A stretch of 64,000 nucleotides of DNA from Prostheceraeus crozeri (GCA_907163375.1 CAJQUW010015377.1:1-64000), one strand, 5' to 3'; shown: positions 41,920-52,290, counted from the first letter of the stretch. Translations and numbers: made by a program. Notes: generated from the letters alone by a model not told the origin.

Positions 41920-42084
41920 CTACTTGAGCAACGGGGAGCGCCGGTCCAACTGCCGACCCACAGCCGACGTCCCCTGCCTGCATTCTGCATACTTGAAGAT
42001 ATCCTGCCACTGTTCACTCTGGTATTCCTGTCCATCTCGGCGGGCATCTGAGAGGTTGTTTTCGACATCGCGGAATGTGCTCAG
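41920..42084 (-). CDS. Possible C-terminal exon, unknown product
   Basis: An open minus-strand stretch of 54 codons ends in TAG at 41,920-41,922. It is clearly more GC-rich than the surrounding DNA and reads LSTFRDVENNLSDARRDGQE followed by a second half with KYAECRQGTSAV and DRRSPLLK before the stop. The AATAG just upstream could be a splice acceptor but lacks a pyrimidine tract. It lies downstream, on the same strand, of the two good internal exons at 42.7 and 49.6 kb, so it could be the last exon of that gene, with a charged tail. I do not recognise the sequence. A plus-strand ORF across the same bases (41,836-42,051) is likely a shadow. Confidence 0.3.
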   Translation of the reverse strand: MSTFRDVENNLSDARRDGQEYQSEQWQDIFKYAECRQGTSAVGRQLDRRSPLLK

Positions 42085-42723
42085 CTATTCTTTTTGATAG
42101 ATACCGACTGATATGGAGATTGATGTCCTCAGTAAACCATTTATTCTTCTAGTGACCAACACAGCACGCCCAGAGCCCAGAAGAGACATAGATCTGTCTT
42201 TCTTCTTCTAATGTATGAAAAATTACTAGCATTATTGAAACACCTGTCAAATTTGAAGTGTCATTGATTGATATCAAGAAGAATGTATCGTCGATCTTAC
42301 TCGTGTTCAAATGTGCTCTTCAAGTCTGTCTCGATGTGCAGTTCTGCAATAAAACACTTGTCCATTGAACACACGAAAACATTCCGTCTATTGATTGATA
42401 GGAGACATTACTGAAAATGCACTGCACATTGTCAGTATAGAATTTTCAAGTATAAGCGACGTAAAACTTCTTGAGAAATTTTGCTTGGCATTCCTAAATG
42501 CCGTATTATTGTGGAAAGAATAATGACAATCGTTTCAACAAATTATGTCTCTTGCATTCAAATTGAAATGTGTAATGTTGAAATTGGCCGAATTCTTGAC
42601 CGCGTCTGGACCTGCTTTGTAAAGGATATGGCTAAAGATTTGTAGAACATACTTGTATAGGCTTATCCTAAATCATCAAATATTCAAATTTATTCAAAGT
42701 TATTGGAATTTAAGCTAACTCAC
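42085..42723. other. AT-rich intergenic or intronic stretch, nothing recognised
   Basis: No open frame with coding character, RNA gene or repeat was found. If the flanking minus-strand exons belong to one gene, this is an intron, starting with a GTGAGT donor at its high-coordinate end. Confidence 0.5.
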
Positions 42724-43002
42724 CTTGAACGTAGTCATGTGAGGTATGTGTCTTGTAATCCATTTCAGCAGTTGTGAGTTCTTCTGCATCACGTATTATT
42801 TCTTCTATGTTGACATCTTCTGGTCGTGATGTTTGTACATCAATGCATTTGTATTGATATGTTACACGTGTTGACTCCCCTAATTGATTACGTTTTTCAT
42901 ATGCGAAGGTTTTCAACTCAACTTCAATTTGTTTATTTTCGGACCACTGTTTGTACTTCGCAATTTCGACTTTCAAGCTTTGAGAATCTTTCTTAACTGT
43001 TT
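42724..43002 (-). CDS. Internal exon of unknown modular protein (phase 1-1)
   Basis: On the minus strand a CTAATTTCAG acceptor (just above 43,002) and a CAAG/GTGAGT donor (just below 42,724) bound a 279-bp open exon. Read in its open frame it starts with two bases completing a codon and ends with one base, so both introns are phase 1 and the exon is symmetric, 93 codons. It encodes a hydrophilic stretch: TVKKDSQSLKVEIAKYKQW, then VELKTFAYEKRNQLGE, one Cys in YKCIDVQTS, and an acidic run NIEEIIRDAEELTTAEMDY. I do not recognise a domain. Phase 1-1 exons are typical of shuffled extracellular modules, so a secreted or membrane protein is an inference. Its nearest partner is the like-phased exon at 49,617-49,901, whose last base G would join to give codon GAA. 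Confidence 0.6.
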
Positions 43003-43074
43003 CTGAAATTAGAAGCAAAAAATGTTGGGCAAGATTTGCTGGAGGTATTTAACAAGTTTCATCATTAGCCCTTT

Positions 43075-43800
43075 CGCTACGTTTGAATATGATAACATAT
43101 GCGCATGACAAAGATCTCCGTTATATGGATAGCATTCTTCTATTTGCGGTGACGGAGATTTCTGCATTTTGCCATGTCCTTATGACGGAGATCTCAGTCA
43201 CAAAATATAAAGAGTTCAGCTGTCATCGAGAATTTATTCGTACTCTGACACCGTTCAACCGAGATGCACAGTATTACAATGTGAATAATCGTAAAGAAAA
43301 TGACGTTAGCTATCGATCGATACCAAATACAATGACTATTCATTTTACTCTTCCTTAATTGACGGTTTTCTGGTGACCTGTTTCATCTCACAGCTGCATT
43401 TCATCTGAATGATGACAACAACAGAGGTTTATCTAGGCATCTGATGAGGAAGTAGAGTACTCTGGTAATGAGACTGACTGTCAGTCGGAAGAGGCTTGAC
43501 AGTTGGAATGAAGCGAACCAGTCTACGAATCAACCAAGTGATGATCAATTTTATAGTTTACATGGAGTAAATCTTAGATATTTACATACTGAAGCGTTGG
43601 ATATGACATTTTTTTCAATGATCTGTGTTTTTTCCAGAATCTTTATTTCAAGGCATTGGCAACGTCAGAGCACGAATTAGGGAACCAGACATTCAGTGAA
43701 TGAAAATATGACGAGATTTCCGTCATTCGCACATGGAACGAAGCATATTTGATGCGTGAAGGATGATTATATGAAGGAGATCTCCGTCATCAGCAGCCTC
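43075..43800. repeat. Foldback-like region with GAGATCTC motifs
   Basis: Five copies of a palindromic motif close to ATGACGGAGATCTC occur in mixed orientation: 43,112-43,124 (AGATCTCCGTTAT), 43,149-43,162, 43,182-43,195, 43,713-43,727 (GAGATTTCCGTCATT) and 43,776-43,790 (GGAGATCTCCGTCAT). The neighbourhood of the third copy (CCATGT..TATGACGGAGATCTC) matches the reverse complement near 43,695-43,740. This looks like a short non-autonomous inverted-repeat element about 0.7 kb long; no target-site duplication was found. The open frames in it have no coding character. Confidence 0.4.
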
Positions 43801-44002
43801 ACTTATTGAGAATTTAATTTTTTACATTTACACGCTGTCTATCAGACCGCGATGTAATGACATTCAATCACAATTCATTAATTTGAAGAAGAAACTGGAA
43901 AATAGCGCCTTTCCTCTTTACTAATCTCCTTCAAATTGAACGACATGAACTGACTGTGATTGTAATTACCCAGTGTTGGGCACCGTTGAATTCAGTTATG
44001 AT

Positions 44003-44155
44003 ACAGATAAGTTAATGATAAGATAAGGAGCCCAAACTTTTTGTGCAGGAAAAGACGACCATGTTAACCCTTTGTATTGTCCTGAAGATGAGTTTTTAAT
44101 AAACTCGAAATCGATTGACAACATGGTGGTCTTTTCCTGCACAGATAAGTTAATG
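44003..44155 (+). mobile_element. 123-bp insertion with 15-bp direct repeats and hammerhead-like stem
   Basis: The direct repeat ACAGATAAGTTAATG occurs at 44,003-44,017 and 44,141-44,155 and brackets a 123-bp insert. Inside, GTGCAGGAAAAGAC..CCATGTT (44,043-44,065) and its reverse complement (44,120-44,142) form a 23-bp inverted repeat with one mismatch. Between them CCTGAAGATGAGTTT..AAACTCGAAA (44,081-44,110) forms a GAGTTT/AAACTC stem followed by GAAA. That layout resembles the hammerhead-ribozyme-derived ends found in Penelope-like elements and related small retroelements. The target-site duplication is clear; the family assignment is inference. Confidence 0.55.
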
Positions 44156-44821
44156 TTTGTTATCTCATTGGGCTCGTGCTAAATAGTCTACATTCAGAAA
44201 AACGTAGACAAGTAGGTTGGTATCAACCCCTACATCTCATCCTCAGCGGCAGGTTGATTAACAAAATAAATCATGCATAAAGTGCCCAGCGTTACGTGCG
44301 GTCGCTCGTGTTCTAAGGAATTCATGATATAATGCAATAAATGATACCTGCTTTTCTATACAAATTTTAACAGGTTCACTACCGGGTTGCTACTAGATTC
44401 CTTCTATCTCTTACAGTAATTTTAGACTTTGAAAGCATGCTTCGAATCTCATTATCAAATTATAACTGTCTTCAAGCCACTTCACTGTAAACTGTGGTAT
44501 ATTGCTGAACTTTTATACTCCTTATGCGTGCCAATTATGGACTTTTACCAATTATAATTGGAATTGTATATGCTTTGGCATTACCTCTATCTTTAAGCAA
44601 CAAAATATTACGCAATCGCGAACTGAGTCAAAAATGCTTAGGTTTAATCGCCTAGCGTATTTTATCGTCTTACGAATTACAAATGTAGCTCTGTGCATGA
44701 CCGTTGAAATAGAAAGAACAGCTCTATCAATACATCTAGCAATACCTTTAGGAGCTGTAAAAACACATTACAAATGTTGAAGAACAATTACAAAAAAAGT
44801 AACAAACATGTTCTTGAAATA
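44156..44821. other. AT-rich stretch, nothing recognised
   Basis: Only short, low-complexity open frames are present and none matches a family I know. Confidence 0.45.
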
Positions 44822-45143
44822 GGAAGTTGGAAACAGAAATATTGCAAATAGCACATGTGATGTTACAAATGTCAGATCAAAATTTCATGACCAGCTCGGA
44901 GCTCGAGAGAAATTCAACGAAAAATTCAAAATAAAAAATAACAAGTACTGCACCTCAATTTTGATGATCAAAGATAATCTGACAGTTCCAGATAAAATTC
45001 ATTATGACAGTCCTTTCATCATTAATGACGGTAAAAATTACGATAAGATTACATGGCATGGTCAACAGTTCAGAAAAATCGAAATGTCTCAGAAATTTCT
45101 ATTCTCATACGATGATGAAAATCATCCCAGCAGCCATTTATAA
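44822..45143 (+). CDS. Unrecognised open frame, possible exon or transposon relic
   Basis: An open plus-strand stretch of 106 codons follows TGAAATAG (a weak acceptor-like AG) and ends at TAA. It reads EVGNRNIANSTCDVTNVRSK, later KNNKYCTSILMIKDN and DGKNYDKITWHGQQF, and ends DDENHPSSHL. It has a sensible amino-acid mix with two Cys and one N-glycosylation sequon (NST). There is no initiator ATG before mid-frame and no recognisable domain. It could be a terminal exon, a decayed transposon gene, or chance. Confidence 0.25.
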
Positions 45144-45449
45144 TAGAATATAATGCCTACCAATTTAAATTATTAATTGAAGTAGTCCTAATGAGGACTG
45201 ATGGCGTTCTCCAATCCGCAAGTGTACAAAGGCAATGCTACAGTAATCATTGGATTAATCAGTTCTTAAAAGAACTCAAAGGAGCCAGATATATTCGCAC
45301 ATGAATGAACAGAAATGGCCACACTATAATTTGTAGATAAGCATGAATAAAATAAAAATAAACTTTTTTTATGATTTCTATATACCAAAATTAAGCTACA
45401 GCCTACCTACTTCTATGCTTGTGATACAAATAATTTAATACGAAGGAAT

Positions 45450-45692
45450 CGCTGTAGATAAAAATGATCACAATATCAGAAAGAAGCCTTTGATAAGCTA
45501 GATCATCGAGATATCGTCCAGAGACGTATTGAGTGCAATTTTTCAGCGTATTTGATCAACATAATAAACTCTTATTTGCATAATCAATTGCACAATTTGT
45601 TAAACTCGGTACTACATTAAGTGAACTAAACCAATTAGATCAGGTGCACCACAGGGATCTGTGATGGGTTCCTTGCTATTCACCAGTATTTT
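45450..45692 (+). mobile_element. LINE reverse transcriptase fragment
   Basis: Two reverse transcriptase motifs of non-LTR retrotransposons can be read on the plus strand: EAFDKLDH at 45,483-45,506 (the FDKVDH-like motif A region) and GAPQGSVMGSLLF at 45,643-45,681 (the G-x-P-Q-G-S-x-x-G-x-x-L-F motif B region). A stretch close to INIINSYLHNQ lies between them, as expected for the SYL.NR region. The frame is broken between the motifs and no 5' or 3' end is present, so it is a short dead fragment. Jockey- or CR1-like origin is possible but not decidable here. Confidence 0.65.
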
Positions 45693-45905
45693 TGGCCAAT
45701 TATTCCAATTTTCTTTGACGAAGTGCATGACAGTAGTAGTAACTCCTTCCATAAGAGGAATGGAAGTATAGAGGTTCTTAACATCTAGAGAGATGAAAGC
45801 CAAGTTGTCTTTAGACAAACTGCCTAAATCTTTTAAATTTTTGGTAAATCGGTGCTGCTGATATTAGTTGGGACTAGTTCTACCAGTTGATTGAAGGAAT
45901 CAACA
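45693..45905 (-). mobile_element. Penelope-like element RT fragment
   Basis: On the minus strand the stretch DNLAFISLDVKNLYTSIPL (about 45,760-45,815) is the motif A region of Penelope-type reverse transcriptases (usually F-x-x-DVxxLYTSIPL), followed by VKENWNNW. The fragment abuts the plus-strand LINE fragment at about 45,693, so one inserted beside or into the other, or both were joined by a deletion. It is a short decayed remnant. Confidence 0.6.
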
Positions 45906-46381
45906 CTATCAGAATGATGTCATAATCGATGGAAGAGATTGCTCACGAACGAAATATGCATGCAATTCGTGAAACATCAAAGAATATAAATAGCAACTCT
46001 CCTGTCCCGCCGTTCCGTGAACTCGTGGTGACATATTAATTAATTGATACAATGCACAAAATGAAATTGGCTTAGCAACTATCCCAAGCACATTGTGTTT
46101 ATCCTGGAATACAACCCTAACCTGGAATACACCAATTATAGCTTAAGAGTGTTCAAACGCTTTCTTAGGGCACTGGATTCAGCTTTGTATGCATCCACAC
46201 TGGAAGCAAAATATTGGAAGGATTCCTTCAAATATAGGGACTGAATAGTAAAAGCAGCACTTTCTGTCAGAAGTCTGTTGAAACACCAATGCAAAAAAGG
46301 CAGTTAGAGCACCAAGAGCAAAAATGCTCTTGAGTTGGATAGAAATGTCCTCTTATCACTATTTCATGTTTTTACATTTCA
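45906..46381. other. No recognised feature
   Basis: AT-rich sequence with short open frames only; none has coding character. Confidence 0.4.
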
Positions 46382-46518
46382 GGGGCGAACTGAAATGCAA
46401 CGTTCAAAAAAGCATCACGAAGCAAAAATTTAATGGAATAGTAACTTACGAGACTTCCAATGAAGTAGGCACTTTTCAAATGAGTCATGAAGATCTGAAA
46501 AGCATGAATATGCGTTAA
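46382..46518 (+). CDS. Possible terminal exon, unknown product
   Basis: A strong acceptor (TTTTTACATTTCAG, ending at about 46,381) precedes an open stretch of about 45 codons that ends in TAA at 46,516-46,518. It reads GELKCNVQKSITKQKFNG, then VTYETSNEVGTFQMSHEDLK. The acceptor and composition make an exon plausible, but no matching upstream exon was identified and the product is not recognised. Confidence 0.25.
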
Positions 46519-47509
46519 AGAAACATTTCACATCCATATTCTCTAATCAAATTCATATTTCTAATAACTATGATGACAAAGAATGATTTAATGTCAGAAC
46601 AAACAATCTTCATGAACGAATTCGGTGAAAGCAACAGGATAGCCACACAGAAGTGCTACCGCAAAACAAGGAAAATTGTAGTAAGTAAGAGTTCTTGATC
46701 GGAGAGTCTCTATACTGTTATGAAAAGTTGTTTTTTCTTGACATCCATTTAAGATTATTGCCCAATGAAACTCGATGTATCTTAGCTTTGTATAAAAACA
46801 TGCATTCGATTTGAGAGTAAAAGCAAATAAAGCGGTCGACAATTCTACGGAAATAGTCAAAAATTGAATTCTCATATTGCACAGTTGATAATAAGAAAAG
46901 GGAACACCTAAATGATGTCAAACCTCAACCTCATTTTGTATTAATAGGCTTTACAGAATCCAAACGTACCCGTCATCTGTCACTTTGCATTTGAAATAGA
47001 AAAAGTGTCAATTTCGTAGTAGATATGTTCATATGTTCGCATGTTTACACAAGATTCTGTAGTCGTCATGTCATAATTACATCAGTAATATTTTCATATT
47101 GACCATATCTTCTAGACCGTTGGTCCACCAAAACTCATCGGAAATTGATCTACAATGGACTGCCCCTAGCAACACTTCAATTCTTAAGGAACTTTTCTCG
47201 TCTGATTAAACTTGCAGATCTAAGAACTTTATTACATCACACTTTGTTCACGCTCGTAAATCTAATGCAAAATCTCTTTATATTTCCTCGAGAATATGTC
47301 GTTTAGATATCATTTTCGAGTTATTATGCTTTATATGTTGCATTTGATTTCATGTAAATTCTGAAAACTGAGTACGTCATTTAACCATCTCGGGAAAATG
47401 TCATATTACTGTGTCTTGTTTGGGCTCATTTGAATGCATTCTACACAAGGAATATGAATATGTTAATATTTAGCAATAAGAAGTGTCCATAATGATATAG
47501 TATTTGTAG
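46519..47509. other. AT-rich stretch, nothing firm
   Basis: A short plus-strand frame begins with ATG at 46,591 (MSEQTIFMNEFGESNRIAT) and runs into a GTAAGT near 46,679. That could be an exon with a donor, but there is no further support. The rest holds nothing I can name. Confidence 0.3.
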
Positions 47510-47635
47510 TTCCCCCTCTCCATTCCCATCTCCGCCCCTCGCCACGCGGCTCGGTGAGAACAGGCATTTTGGTTGGACTCGCCGCGCCGCGTCCGGTGTG
47601 AATGGACCTTTACACTTGACATGCGTTGAGGACGA
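47510..47635. other. GC-rich island, possible short non-autonomous transposon
   Basis: About 120 bp of GC-rich sequence with repeated GCCGCG and CGCGGC words (CGCCACGCGGCTCGG, CGCCGCGCCGCGTCCGG) stands in AT-rich DNA. The reverse strand reads AAAGGTCCATTCACACCGG, which resembles the ends of some hAT-type MITEs in insects. No terminal inverted repeat or target-site duplication was found, so the assignment is weak. Confidence 0.25.
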
Positions 47636-49616
47636 CTGCAGGCTTGTACGAATTTGGGCATTACTGAAGAGTTTGGGGAGCGTTATATTCGCTGTGTTTT
47701 CTTACTGTTGATGAATCTCCTTCGTCTCTGTAGAATCCACCTTCCAAACGGAAATCATTCACATGGAAGAGAACTTCGATGGGAAACCGTGGAGGATGCG
47801 ATCAAGAACTACATGCCATTTCAATGATCGTTGCACAAACGGAAAACTTTATATATTTTCGTTATGATTATCAAATGCAGATTCATTATTGACTAACATT
47901 GCAACAATAGCAACGCTAACATTATTGCTATCAAGTTGTTCTGTTGAGCTGGTATTGCTCAATCAGGAATCCGACATGTGATGCTCCTAATTAATGAGCC
48001 TAACCGATGTGATTTGCAATACGAATAATTTGTTTGATAAGTTCATCATTCGTATCTCATATCATATAAGTTGTCGCCTCTATCTGCACTCTGCAGTAAT
48101 CGGGTCGCCTGTCAATCAGAGCTGTGAAAGAACGCACACAATAGAATTGTGTCGCGAGGCCGGCTGGGGAGACAGTCAGTATGCAGTAAGAGCGTGTGTG
48201 TTTGATGTAAATTTTGAATCTCGATGATCTGAAAAGGAAGAATGGGAGTGGTCAATATTAAATTCTGAAGTTTGTAAGAGAACTGATGGATCGAATCCAG
48301 CGGACCACAACTGACCAGACTTAACATCAACTCTCTGCCAAACTCATCTGCTGAAGATATCGTTTTACATGGTATGGAGGCTTTAAAATTGAGTACTATC
48401 ATCAATGAATAAGACATGTTCGATGTTTTTGAGCAATCGTTTAACTGTTTATCTCATCCAAGCTGAATTCTCTTGTATATTCATCCAATCGTAAAATAAA
48501 CAGCACGAGAAAATATATCGATTTTCTTCTGTGAGCCCTACCGACTACAACGGACCACTGATGAAATAATAATACACGTCAAATTAATATTTGGAAAAAT
48601 AGCTTTCATATGATATAAAGTTTATCAAAATTAGACCACGGCATTAATGTGAAAATTATGTTTGAAAATGTTTTGATTTTTTGTGCAATGATTTATGAAA
48701 CGGTTTGGTGCCTTTAGCTGTTTTTTTCTTTCAACGCAACAGAGATTGTGCTTCATGATCTTTTTCGAAGAACGGTCTGCCGTTACATGCGCTCATTACT
48801 AGCAGCTTCCATTCAAAAACTGGAGCAGCTGACCGGAGGCCCGCTCATTACCTTATTGTCATCTCCATGACAACGTTCTTGCTCAAACATCCGGTTTCGT
48901 GTAGCATGCTGTCACTGATGCCGGTTTATCGGTTGTTACCCATCATCATACAGCCGGGGCTTTTCTCCATCAGATTTCTAGTTGCACAGAAATCTGAAAA
49001 ACATTTCCGTTGACAATTATTTGAATGTAGCTCTGATCTGGAAGAATACGTTTGCGAATTCCTCGGTAAACTTCATTCTTCAAGAAACGTATGCGACTTT
49101 AGAGGTGGTTGAAGTGTGTGCAACATGAGGGTATTGGCTTTTAAAGGAAATTTGAAGATCTGTTTCTCTTATCTGGCCACATCAGAACACTTGCTGATAC
49201 ATGTTTAAGCAACACAACCATCAGCAAATTTGCCATGCACAAAATAGAAAAGCAGATCTTTATTTTATTTTAAATTCCACAAAATAACAAAAATGTCGCG
49301 TGTTTTTTATAATGGGCCTGCGGACTAATTAAAGCCGAAAACTTTTTATAACTCTGCACACCATCCTAACTACATATGCCAAATTAATGATCTATCATTT
49401 CATAATTGAAAAATTTGCAGTTTTCTACATTTGTCCGGAAACTTACCACCACGTATTATATGTATTAATCAACGTTTCGTGATCAGCTTCAACTGGAAAA
49501 AAGTGAATAAAATAGACTACAACGCATTACATTTCAGCTCTCCTTATCTCCGAGTTTAGTGTGTTTCGTTCATGATTGCAACAAATATATTTTCCGGAAT
49601 ATACTATTCATCTTAC
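47636..49616. other. Long non-coding stretch, probable intron
   Basis: No reliable exon, RNA gene or transposon was recognised. It lies between the two phase-1 minus-strand exons and would be intronic if they are one gene. A somewhat GC-richer part at 48,770-48,970 has no open frame. Confidence 0.45.
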
Positions 49617-49901
49617 CTGGTATCTCTACACACACGTCCATTTCTGTGTAGTCGTCAGTTACACCGAGATCTGTCAGCCTTTTCCCCGCATCATTTTCAA
49701 TACTGATATTCTTTCGCAAACGCTCATTATCTGGTGTGTATGCAATTATCTCAACAATTCTGCTCCCACGTATTCCCATTTCATCTAACTTTTGGTCGAT
49801 GTCCTTCAAAGTAGAAGAGCGAGACATTGGAGGGTTTTCATTCGTGCCGCTGTCCCTTTGTGAGACAATCGAATTGCTCAGTTGAAACCGTAGATGAATT
49901 C
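49617..49901 (-). CDS. Internal exon of unknown modular protein (phase 1-1)
   Basis: On the minus strand a TTTCCTTTCTAG acceptor (just above 49,901) and a CCAG/GTAAGA donor (just below 49,617) bound a 285-bp open exon. It starts with two bases completing a codon and ends with one, so both introns are phase 1, as for 42,724-43,002; length is 95 codons. It reads IHLRFQLSNSIVSQRDSG, then PMSRSSTLKDIDQKLDEMG, IVEIIAYTPDNERLRKN, and ends DYTEMDVCVEIP. A Met in mid-exon is not the start; the frame is open from the acceptor. No domain is recognised. The matching phase, strand and size suggest the same host gene as the exon at 42.7 kb. Confidence 0.6.
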
Positions 49902-50937
49902 CTAGAAAGGAAACAAGTCATATTATGAAATGCAATCTGAAAATCTTTCTCTTCATGGAGAATTACTCAGAAAGGAATACAACATTTGCAAGGATACCAA
50001 TTTGCTGCTGAAATATACAGCAATTATGTGAAATATCTTAATGTCATCGTGATGATTAGAAGTTGAGTATGAAACGTTGCAAGAATTCAATCAAAAGAAA
50101 AGAAATCGAAGCCAAAGTTTGCAATGATCAGACTATCAGGACCTGAACAGCTTCGATTAGATTTCTTGAACCATGGACAGCAAACAAAAACAAATTAGTT
50201 TTGATTATCGGAAGGACCGAGTTTCAAGTGATCCTTCGTTTTTTATTTTTCAAAATAATACTGTGTGATTTATAATACTGTGTGGACAAAATAAAATGTG
50301 TGGGAGAAGCTTTTCTATTGGCAAAAGATAACCTTTGTGCAGAAATGAGCAAATTTGAAAAAAGTCAGAAGCTACCTAGTTGTTGCCTAGTAAACGTGCG
50401 ACCTTTATGTGAAGCGTCATATATCTATAATTAAACGTGACTGACTGACGGCGTTGTCAGGGGGAATCACAATAGATTTGTCGGAAAAACTAAAAATAAC
50501 ATCTAATGTGAGTCTAGAGCGCGTGCGTTCTCATCATAGAGCATAGAAATTGATAACAATGAAATCTCTAGAATGGAAGTAAAGCTTTATGCAATACACA
50601 ATAGTGGCACAAAAAACAAAAATCGCACCATTTTCATTTAGATACACTTGTCAACGACTGTATCATTGGGTTAGAATCAGTCACATGTGCAATTACAAGC
50701 TTTTCATTAGTTCTACATGCCCCAACTTAGTTCCACCGGATGTGCCGTGACCTTGAGTCAATTTCCATTCTAGTCAACTTCAGATAAACAATCTATTTCT
50801 ATGTCATAGAGGGTTTTCATTGTGCTTTATTTTCTTGAAGCGACCAATCCGCTTGTTTTGTTTATGTGTCTAATTCTTCACGATCTTGTACGTGAGAGGT
50901 TTACATCAGCATACACTACATACGTTCGCAACGAAAA
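49902..50937. other. AT-rich stretch upstream of Harbinger pair, nothing firm
   Basis: No gene or terminal repeat was recognised. The left end of the Harbinger element should lie in or near the last few hundred bases, but I could not find a matching inverted repeat on the other side. Confidence 0.4.
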
Positions 50938-52290
50938 ATGGAATCGGCATCGAAGTTTGACAATGAAAAGGATGGTCGTTTAGTTGAACTTTATAGAGAT
51001 AACATAGATGATATTGAATGCAAGGGCAATTCATCCCACTTGAACAAGAAACGGAAAAATGCCTGGGAGAGAATCGCAAGATCAAAGAATAATGAGAATA
51101 GAACAAACTTCAACTATGGGTGCAGTGCAAGAAGCGTTGGCAAAATATCAAGTCTGCCGCAAAATCGACTAATGCTTCAAACAAACGATCAAGATGTAAG
51201 ACAGGGGGAGGTAAAAGCATGGAGAAACCATTTTCGGATGCCACCAATCAAGTTATCCAGCTGTTGGCTTTAAAGGTTGCGACGGAGGGATTGAGACTCC
51301 AGTAATAAAAACAAAAGCTGGTATGGCCGCTGTGGACACAAGTTCGTCTCACGATGAAGAAATGCCGCCAATGAACGTACAGCCAACACCGCCAGCAACT
51401 TCACCAACCTGGTCGACCTCAGCAACAGAATTCAAGAAGACGAGAAAAATCAGCGACGATGATCTCCGACAAAAGCAAATGGAGGCAAGTTTTTGTGTAA
51501 GTTTGTTGTTGCACATTTGTTATCTAGGTCTATGTGATGCGCAGGTCCCTAACTGCATGTCTGCATGGACATTCAAGAAATGATTCAGACTCTAATGCTT
51601 CAACGCAATTAACACTAGAACCGCGGATGCCGTAATTCAGTTTTAGTTTTAATAATTCAGTTATTTAGTTAGATAATAAATTACAATCCGTTAATATTTA
51701 ATTCTCTTAATAGTCTTATGCGTGATCACCATTCTGCTTTTGAAATTATATTCTAATTCGAATGTAGTGTGTGACTTAGTGAATAAGCAACGCATAGCAG
51801 ATGTAGGTACATATGTAGGGGAAATTGACTCTTTTAAGTTCGACACATCTAAAGTACAGCAAACACTTGTACTTGGCTAATCAGTAGATGTTGATCTATT
51901 TTATATCCTAATTCTATTGTGTATGACACATGTAAGTGAAAATGTTTTCGATATTCTAGAAATAACACTAGCAATTTTTTTTATTAATGCAAGCAACTAT
52001 AAGAAATGCTTTCAGTCATATAGAATACCAAAATTTAGCTATCTTATCAAATTTTTTACCTTTTCCAGGTTCTAAACGCACAGCTGAAAGATTTTGAAGA
52101 AGCAGCCATCCTACGGGTCAAGCAGAATCAGCTAATCGATAAGCAAATGGCTGCTGCTGATGCGTTCACAGCAGTCATCGAGAGTTCAAAGACGTTTCAA
52201 AAATTTTCAGATGACATCAGTGAATCAAACAATTTTTCGGATAATGAGCAGCCGATCTATAGATTTCTAAGTAGTAACGTGAACTTTTGA
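50938..52290 (+). pseudogene. PIF/Harbinger Myb/SANT-like DNA-binding protein, decayed
   Basis: This is the accessory gene that PIF/Harbinger transposons carry beside the transposase; its product binds the element ends and helps bring the transposase into the nucleus. ATG at 50,938 opens MESASKFDNEKDGRLVELY, then ECKGNSSHLNKKRKNAWER, the first helices of a Myb/SANT-like domain. The third helix, VQCKKRWQNIKSAAKS (from about 51,117) followed by KTGGG, lies in a different frame, and a second shift near 51,285 leads to the acidic linker HDEEMPPMNVQ. A 3' exon at 52,069-52,290 (VLNAQLKDFEEAAILRVK to TGA) follows a good TTTTCCAG acceptor. The donor is either GAG/GCAAGT at 51,484 (a GC donor) or GTAAGT at 51,497; both keep phase 0. 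Two frameshifts make it a pseudogene. Confidence 0.7.
51609..51640 (+). mobile_element. Solo piggyBac-type end in intron
   Basis: TTAACACTAGAACCGCGG at 51,609-51,626 has the TTAA target followed by CACTAGAAC, the same nine bases that begin the terminal repeat of the piggyBac copy at 53,830. It sits inside the intron of the Harbinger Myb-like gene. No partner end was found, so it may be the remains of a non-autonomous piggyBac element or a chance match. Confidence 0.35.

Noticed and set aside
41836-42051. Plus-strand ORF with a hydrophobic N-terminus
   Set aside because: It overlaps the more convincing minus-strand open tail and has no other support.
44060-44085. TTAACCCTTT at 44,064 as a piggyBac end
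   Set aside because: It lies inside the 123-bp insert defined by exact direct repeats and has no partner end.
49576-49788. Plus-strand ORF over the exon at 49.6 kb
   Set aside because: Antisense shadow of the minus-strand exon that has matched splice sites.
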